From Carya illinoinensis (Eukaryota; Streptophyta; Magnoliopsida; Fagales; Juglandaceae), in NCBI RefSeq assembly GCF_018687715.1, contig NC_056757.1, positions 3,881,501-3,945,500 of the forward strand: a stretch of DNA of 64,000 nucleotides. The letters are read 5' to 3'. The notes under the pieces were generated by a model. The model saw only the letters and a list, made by a program, of their open reading frames with translations, made no database searches and was not told the origin of the DNA. The position numbers and the translations under genes are program-made. Shown here piece by piece: positions 57,591-64,000 of this stretch; position 1 is the stretch's first letter, and each line of letters begins with the position of its first letter.

Positions 57591-58045
57591 CTCCTCCTTT
57601 GGATGACCATACATAAAGAATATGTCTCGTTAAAACCTTGCCAAGAAAAAACCCAGTGAGAAAAAACCAATAGCGGAGGAAAAAGAGTACAATATTCATG
57701 TATATCGCCAACTGCTTTAAGATTGTCTTATTAAAATCTTGCAAAAGAAAACCCAGTGAGATAAAACATTAGCGAAGGAAAAAGAATACAATCAGCACAA
57801 GTCTTCAAGACATTATTCTCTTTAAAAAGTGCATGATAATAGATCTTCAACTCTTCGCATTCCAATATTCTGCACAATCTTCTTAAATATTACAGTTGGT
57901 AATATTTTTGTGAATAAATCTACCAAATTATCACTTGATTGTATCTGCTTGACATTAATTTCACCTTTCTCCTGAACTTCATGGATATAAAAGAATTTAA
58001 ATAAAATATATTTGGTTCTATCACTTTTAATATATCCCGTTTTAA
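57591..58045 (-). mobile_element. Second copia copy fragment sharing the LTR at 57375-57590
   Basis: Beginning directly right of the LTR with a polypurine tract (AAAGGAGGAG on the minus strand), the sequence parallels 44041-44490: GCATTCCAATATTCTGCAC, TCTGCTTGACATTAATTTC and so on. It is the 3' internal end of another copy, truncated near 58045, so one LTR is shared by two internal regions. Confidence 0.8.
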
Positions 58046-59402
58046 TTAATTAATCCTCCCTTTTTGAGTTGTCATTTCGAAGAATATGATTTTTCAGGAA
58101 TAATTAAAGGTAAAACAAATTTGAACAAACGGATAAAGTAATCAACATTTAAAGCCATTCCAATCTAGATTTCCCGACTTCGATTTGCTTTAGGAAAAAC
58201 ATTGTGCCTATTCTGTTACACATAAATCAGACACATGCAATTTCAACAACATTACTACCAAGCTTGTCCTCTGCTACTTCACCAGCTTCTCTGTAACTCT
58301 CTCTGGCATTCAACTTCATTTTCTTCTTTAAAGATCAAGGAGTAAAGCACATGGAATTTAAAGAGACCCATACACTATTCATTTAAAAAAATAGACATAT
58401 GCAGCGGATCCCCCGTCTAATGATGTTAAAAAAATACTCACTTAACGTGTCTATCACTTTTATAATAACTTTTTCAAGTTAAAACGAGAACCCTTTGTCC
58501 AGATGGTCATTCAAAGTCACCGTCTCATAGTCAAGTTTGTCCTAAAACAAAAATCAGAAAAGGGAATGTTTGGTACTTGACATTACTTTATGGCTGATAG
58601 GGCACGAACTAAGGTGAGAATGGTCAGAATATTATTAATATATTCCATCTAAATTAACTGGTTGATGTGATGAAAGTTATAATGGTTTTTTTCTTAAATA
58701 AACAATAGAAGTTATAATATTTGATTGCCTGGTAAGTCTCATATGGCAGAACAGGGGGGAGTCCAATCTACATTGAAAGTTAGCAGGCTGTTGCCGCTGG
58801 ACCAACTTTTTATTTCTGTATTTTAGTTGATCTTCTGGACAAAGTCTTACCCTATTATTTCCTTTCACTAGAAATTGGACTATCGGATGCCTAAATACTA
58901 TGAGCTTAGTCTCCTCATACAGCAAATTATGTTTCATTGGCACTTTGTTTATCTAGCTAAGTCTTCTCAGCAGACATACAAAACCTTTCCTCAACCAAGA
59001 TTAAGAAAAGGAAAACAAGGAACACAGAAGGAATCCACAATGACTTGCTCTATTCTTACCATGGAACAAATTAGCCATTTATTTCCATAGTCTACAACCT
59101 CGCACCTTTATAAAAAAGCACACACGCGGATGTATATTTGTCTTCAGTTGAAAATATACTTTTTTTTTTTTATATCCTTGGATGTCCGGGCAAAGTTGAA
59201 AATAGACTCAACAACACATGTCGATCAGCTCCATTAGTCAGAAAATGAAGTAAGATAGTTCACTGTCTTCTTCAAATGAAACAGGTGCAAAAGTTTCAAA
59301 CCTTCCAAATGGTCAAGACATTTATTCAGGAATACAGGAGCAAGCAAACCCCCAAAGATTTCCAGGTTTTACGGGGAAAATGTTTTGTATCGAAGGAATA
59401 GC
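58046..59402. other. Intergenic spacer downstream of NDUFA12
   Basis: No gene recognised; an 88-codon minus-strand frame (58677-58943) has no known motif. The right end is presumably NDUFA12 3' UTR. Confidence 0.5.
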
Positions 59403-62400
59403 TTAAGACTTTGTGGGTTGCCATGATTGGTACCTGCTCCAGTCTCTCTGTCCTGGATTAAGCGCATGTCCCTTGGAATGGTAAATATATTCATCACCCT
59501 CTCCAGAAAAGTTTTGCTTGTGCTCAATCCCATACCTCTTTGGTTTTAGCATTAAAAGCTGAAAAAATGCATGCTTGGTTAAGTACGTCTCCATACAATC
59601 TATCTTGTGAAGTAAAAAGGACTTGCCTCATCCCCAGTGTGATCGGTTATGTAGTGGAGCCAACCATGCCATTCTGCTGGCACCTGAGAAGCATTGTAGC
59701 GACCCTTCTCTGCATATTCCACCCACCTATGTCGCCCTACAAAATTCCCCACAAAATCACAAGCTGTAGAAATGCATCAAGCAATAACATAGACTTTGGT
59801 AACCTATAAATGCTGGTATGCTTCAAATGCCTTTTTTATATGTAAGTAAAAGTAAAACTTTATTAATAGAAAAAGGCATAGCCCAAATACACAGGAAGTA
59901 TACACAGAATATGCCTAAATAACACTAAGCACTAATGATGGAGGTATGCTTCAAATGCTTGTACAAAAAGATGCGAAGTTTCTTTATTACAGTATTAAAT
60001 AAGCTCGTGTTGACAGCGATAGCTCTCCCCAAATACATGCACACCTAGATAATGCCGATGTTTCTGTATGATCTATGGGTTAAGGCATCATCCTGTAGGA
60101 TAATTGCAAGCAACAGAGTAATTGCTCAAATTTCATACCCCGACTGCTTTTCTCAGTTTCTTTCAAGGAGATCAAAGAAGCTTTAGTCCTAATACAATGG
60201 AAAAGGAACATATCCACAGTGATGGAATAGATGTTTACCATAAGAATGGTAATGTTGATACAGAGCTATAAAGAATATAAACTGCTTAAATTGGCTGCAA
60301 AATTATTAATAGCACATAATAGATAGCATATTTCCCAATAAACCAAACAGGTTGAGAAATGGCTCCGTTTTTGGATGACCTCCAAATACCACAGATGACA
60401 CTATGCAAAGAATCCACATTCATGGCATAGCCAAATGCACAGATGACCCTTTCATTCAAGTGGATGGGAAAAAAAAATTCATGCTGAAATCTAAATTAGG
60501 TAACAAATAATAAAAAGACTAAATGCATGGCTCTTTCTTGCATCTGATTTCAGGTTAGTAACATAATAAAAAAAAAATGAATATGTGAGCTTCACAGGTT
60601 TGGGGCATATATATCCATGACATGACACAACATAACAACACCAGAAACAATCAGAACAAACCCATAATAACTGTACAGGTATCATAACTACACTAAATGT
60701 TATTGCAGTTTCCTCAGTATCTCCAGTGGTAATAATACCGCAATAGCAAGAAAGTACATAACTGAAAAACTAAGAGAAACACTAACCACATTGAACATCA
60801 AGGTTCTCATAATACTTGTTACCAAATTTATCAACACCCACAAGCTTCGCCCCTATATTGTGGATTTTGGTTTGCCTGAATCCATTAAGTTTAAAAAAAA
60901 AAAAAATCAGAGTTGCTGGAGATAATGACCTGTATTTTAATACAATTATATCATTTGACACATAGAATAAGAGAAGAAGCAATATAAAAATGACAGCAAT
61001 TGACAATGAGTTCTCAGGCTTCGTGTGGAGGATATAAAGAAAAAAGATAAAGACAACATTTTCAAAATAGATTTCACAAATGTAAAAGAAGACATAGTAG
61101 TCCATTTACTTATAAAAAAAATGTAAAAGAAGGCATAGAACTGCTGACAAGAACACATGGTGAAACTATGTCAAACAACTATGAAATCCTAGCACAAAAT
61201 GGACAAGCTGCCTAACCCGTGATTTCTCCTCATTCGTTAAGGCGGTTCATTGTTCATACAACCAACAACCACGTTCTTATTATAATGAACAATATCATAT
61301 TGTATTTCAATCCTAAGATTGCTCTCGTGACAACTATTCTTGAACTAAACTTTGAAGAATCCTTATATTCCAAAACTGCTCAGACAACCTTTCCAGGTAG
61401 CACCATCCAAATAATGGAACTTATCAAGAGGCCAAGCATCTAAAGACTGAAATTCATAAATGAAATGTAGGGCAATATAAAATAAATAAGAAATAAATCA
61501 TTTTTCTTGTCAAGAAAGCTTCTTTCAAAAAGTTCTTTGACTCATATGAAGATTCAGCTCCCGCCATAACCCATGTGATAACGAGGGTGCATCACCAGGT
61601 CTTAGGTTCAAAAACTTCAAATCACTGTTGCAAATGCACTATAGGCCAGGGAAATTCAGACAATAATGCTTCTTGGTCAAAATGATCCATTGTAAACAAA
61701 CATGAAATAAGTAGTCTGATCAAGGTGTTCCCAACAAAGATAAAAATAGAAAACCATATTGAAAAAGAAAGTATTCTATAAGTACTTTATTTAGGGTTGG
61801 ATTTCTCCAAATGACTAACTAGATCACATCCCCCATCCTCAATTGTGAAGACCTAACCACTTGCTTTTTTCTAGTGATTTTTAATCTACAGTCAAAATAT
61901 GGCAACCAATATTGTACAATACTTTCCTCAACATTTTATAATTTCTATTTGAAATTATAACATCTAATGCAACTTGGAATATGAAAAGTATAGTAAGGTA
62001 TTATTATGAGAATCAAACAAAATTTTCCTGACACAGTTCGTTGCTCCACTAAGCACAACAATCCAAGAAAATTTCAAACCACATCTAGGTTTATACTCCA
62101 AAAAAGATTAGTCAAGGTTATAGTTGAAGTTCTCTGGAATCATTATAAAGCCTAGGTCCACCTAGTAAGGAACCAATGTAAGACTAGACACTCAATGTAC
62201 CCTTATCACATCTATTAACCTCTATCATACTTCTTCCCCCCGATGTGGAACTTAGTGGGGCATTACATAAAAATTATAAGCAATGATCATTCAATTGGCA
62301 GATCTCTACTTAAGAAATATTTGTAGCTAGTGAAACTTAGGAGATGAACAAACATTGTGGATGGGGGATTGCTAAATCCTTTAATTAAGAAAATAAATAA

Positions 62401-63527
62401 ATAAATTTTATAATAAAAGTCCCGTAAGTTAACTCACAAAAGGTTTCCATCCGGAAGGCATTTCCTGCAAAATAAAAAATAACATACGAAATCAGTCAAT
62501 GATTTCAAAGATGAATATTACAAGGGAAGCAATTAAACAGCCAATCAAATAATTTAAACAAGCATCTCAAGGAAGAATGCGGCCTGAAGAATAGAACAAA
62601 CTTGATGAGATAATCACCACTCAGTGATAATCAATTATGTTGATTCACTACCAGATGATCTCTACATCCACAAACAAATAAGATAACCAGAGTCATTCGA
62701 CAGGCCTCCATTGGTTGTGCATAGAATTGTGTGCAAGATTGCAAGTAAAAATTTACATTTTAAGGTTTCAAATCCTTGATTCCCAGGAATTGAAATGCTT
62801 ACTCACAGCCAGAAAGCACTATAAAGTTACAATATTTTTATGTTTCATGGGCTCCAAAAAATAACACAAAGCTTCAAATACTAGTTTCTTTTAATACCCT
62901 GCATTTTCTAAGCAAGCAAAAAATAAATGGCAGACTAAGAAAATTTTACTCATCCGGTTTATCATTTTTCCGCTATATTTTAGTTTCTTTTCCAATGATT
63001 TCCCAGCAAGAAAAAGCTACTCATGCAGGAGACCAATTTCTCCATTCACGCACCCAAAGTTTCGTAGCTGAGAAAATGCCGGGAAAAAACAAAGCTGACC
63101 GAGGTTTCCAATCAAAGGAGCTTCTTTCACGGTTCAATTTCTATAATTTACCCACAAAATTAATCACCAACACAAAAAGCCGAATTCTTATTCTCAACCT
63201 GTTCCGGCAACAGAAACAGAAACCATATCCGCCAAAAGGTAAAGGCAGAGCAAGACCCAGATATTTCACATATAACAAAATGGATAGATCTGAAAACAAA
63301 CAGATATTGGATTGGTACTGACAAATAGAAAGAGAGGATTTTCAGAAAATGAAGCTAACGATGAGACCTTTGTCACGGAAACTAAAGAGAGAAATCCTTA
63401 CGCAATAGGATTAGAGAAAAGAATGAAACACTTACAAGTAGCCTTCTTCCTTGAGCTCTCTCAAGAAGTTGCCCACTCCTTTCTCCCTGATCCCCTTCAT
63501 CGCGTTCTTCACTACCGACCACGCCAT
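59403..63527 (-). CDS. NADH dehydrogenase (complex I) accessory subunit NDUFA12 / B17.2 (complete)
   Basis: Minus-strand exons 63527-63436, 62464-62438, 60875-60787, 59736-59627 and 59558-59403 join in phase to 474 nt (157 aa), close to plant NDUFA12 length. It is a nuclear-encoded accessory subunit of mitochondrial respiratory complex I. Readable family signatures: start MAWSVVKNAMKGIREKG; KIHNIGAKLVGVDKFGNKYY; RHRWVEYAEKGRYNASQVPA then EWHGWLHYITDHTGDE; LLMLKPKRYG; NFSGEGDEYIYHSKGHALNP. No cleavable presequence is evident, as usual for this subunit. Exon 2 is only 27 nt. Intron 4 starts with GC (GATGAG|GCAAGT) instead of GT and is 68 nt long. Intron 3 carries a minus-strand LINE tail. Site II motifs lie just upstream. 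Confidence 0.97.
59831..59942 (-). mobile_element. Truncated LINE tail (112 bp) with 16-bp TSD in NDUFA12 intron 3
   Basis: Perfect flanks GGTATGCTTCAAATGC (59815-59830, 59943-59958). The insert, read on the minus strand, contains TTTGGGCTATGCC and ends TTACTTACATATAAAAAAG. It belongs to the same family as the tails in the GlnRS introns. Confidence 0.85.
60876..62437 (-). other. NDUFA12 intron 2 (1.56 kb)
   Basis: AT-rich. ORFs at 60782-61158 include part of exon 3 but are otherwise intron. A GATGTGGAACTTAGTGGGGC stretch near 62240 resembles the end of small LTR elements like the one at 24666-24837, but no left terminus was found. Confidence 0.6.
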
Positions 63528-63600
63528 CTCTCTCTGTGTCTCGCTCGCTCGTATTTTCTTTGCGAGCGTAGCATTTAGAAAATTGAGTGACTACCGCAAA

Positions 63601-63648
63601 TGGGCCGATTCGGTTATGGGCTGGAAGTTCCTGCCAGGGTCCGGCCCA
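63601..63648. promoter_or_regulatory. Site II-type elements upstream of NDUFA12
   Basis: TGGGCC at 63601-63606, TGGGCT at 63617-63622 and GGCCCA at 63643-63648, that is 74-121 nt upstream of the start codon. Site II elements (TGGGCC/T) are established motifs in promoters of plant nuclear genes for respiratory-chain components. Confidence 0.6.
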
Positions 63649-64000
63649 TCTTACATCAATCCAAAATATGTATTATGTACTACACTGACTTCGGAGTTCG
63701 GAGTGAGTCCAGGGTCGAGTCTCCCGGATCCGGGTTCAGATATGGCTTTAGCATTTACGTGGCAGTTTCTAATTGGCTAAATATACGTCACGCTAAGGCC
63801 CCCTTCTCTGTTTGAATTGAATCGAATAAATAAGTGGACATGAGATCTTCGTCCCGATCTGGAGAAGAACGGTGCTTTCTTTAGGTAACTCAATATATTA
63901 AATTTACGTTTATTTTGTTGTTATAATCTGGTTGTTTGATTTCTAAATATATTGAATTTGAGATAAGCTTTTCTTGTGTAGGGTTCGTGTTCTCTGAAAA
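63649..64000 (+). other. Possible divergent gene: 5' leader with intron
   Basis: Downstream of the site II cluster, CTTTAG|GTAACT at about 63884 and CTTGTGTAG|GGTTCG near 63982 would make a short intron in a leader. The short frame starting ATGAGATC at 63839 ends in TAG at that junction, so coding is not shown. The gene body would lie beyond the window. Confidence 0.25.

Noticed and set aside
60782..61158. Hydrophobic ORFs rich in Phe/Ile/Tyr
   Set aside because: Intron 2 of NDUFA12 translated through into exon 3; the hydrophobicity comes from T-rich intron sequence.
62995..63321. 108-codon plus-strand ORF
   Set aside because: Lies entirely within intron 1 of the NDUFA12 gene, with no conserved motif.

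Overview
The window is nuclear DNA from a dicot plant, probably a woody rosid. The evidence is GT-AG split genes with plant-type products, AT-rich introns, long CT/GA tracts, hAT-type MITEs, a tRNA-derived SINE, and Ty1/copia and Ty3/gypsy LTR elements. The species cannot be read from the sequence. Many introns carry a retroposon tail with the core CTTATCAAAAAA.

Layout. 0-1.4 kb: last two exons (+) of a bHLH gene resembling the BIM (BES1-interacting Myc-like) family. 2-11.3 kb: transposon-rich, with two hAT-type MITEs that have clean 8-bp target-site duplications (TSDs) and a 3.4-kb solo LTR (-). 12.0-13.1 kb: truncated glutamine synthetase pseudogene (+). 14.47-25.73 kb: complete 23-exon cytosolic glutaminyl-tRNA synthetase gene (+, 794 aa), whose introns hold a SINE, a TRIM-sized solo LTR and several tiny LINE-tail insertions. 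27.08-28.01 kb: a very large near-perfect hairpin (about 457-bp arms, 16-nt loop). 29.68-30.86 kb: complete three-exon R2R3-MYB gene (-), subgroup-20 type. 33.74-35.60 kb: candidate TIR transposon carrying a CT-rich leader-like segment. 36.2-43.0 kb: multi-exon sugar-porter pseudogene (-), frameshifted and also holding a LINE 3' end.

43.9-58.0 kb is a nested retrotransposon complex. A degenerate copia element (-) is split inside its pol region by an 8.7-kb insertion with the 5-bp TSD AAAGT. That insertion is built from a gypsy/LARD-like element: a 4.25-kb LTR, a tRNA-iMet type PBS, a mostly non-coding internal region, a polypurine tract, then a truncated 3' LTR that turns back on itself as a palindrome of two 941-bp arms. 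A 142-codon antisense ORF with its own TATA-like promoter lies in the internal region, and a broken copy lies in the copia sequence.

59.4-63.5 kb: complete five-exon gene (-) for the mitochondrial complex I subunit NDUFA12/B17.2 (157 aa). Upstream are site II (TGGGCC/T) motifs and a possible leader of a divergent gene.

The intact genes are unrelated housekeeping or regulatory genes (translation, respiration, transcription factors) and do not form one pathway. The unusual content is the structural DNA: the giant hairpin, the LTR palindrome, the antisense ORF cassette and the ultra-short retroposon insertions.
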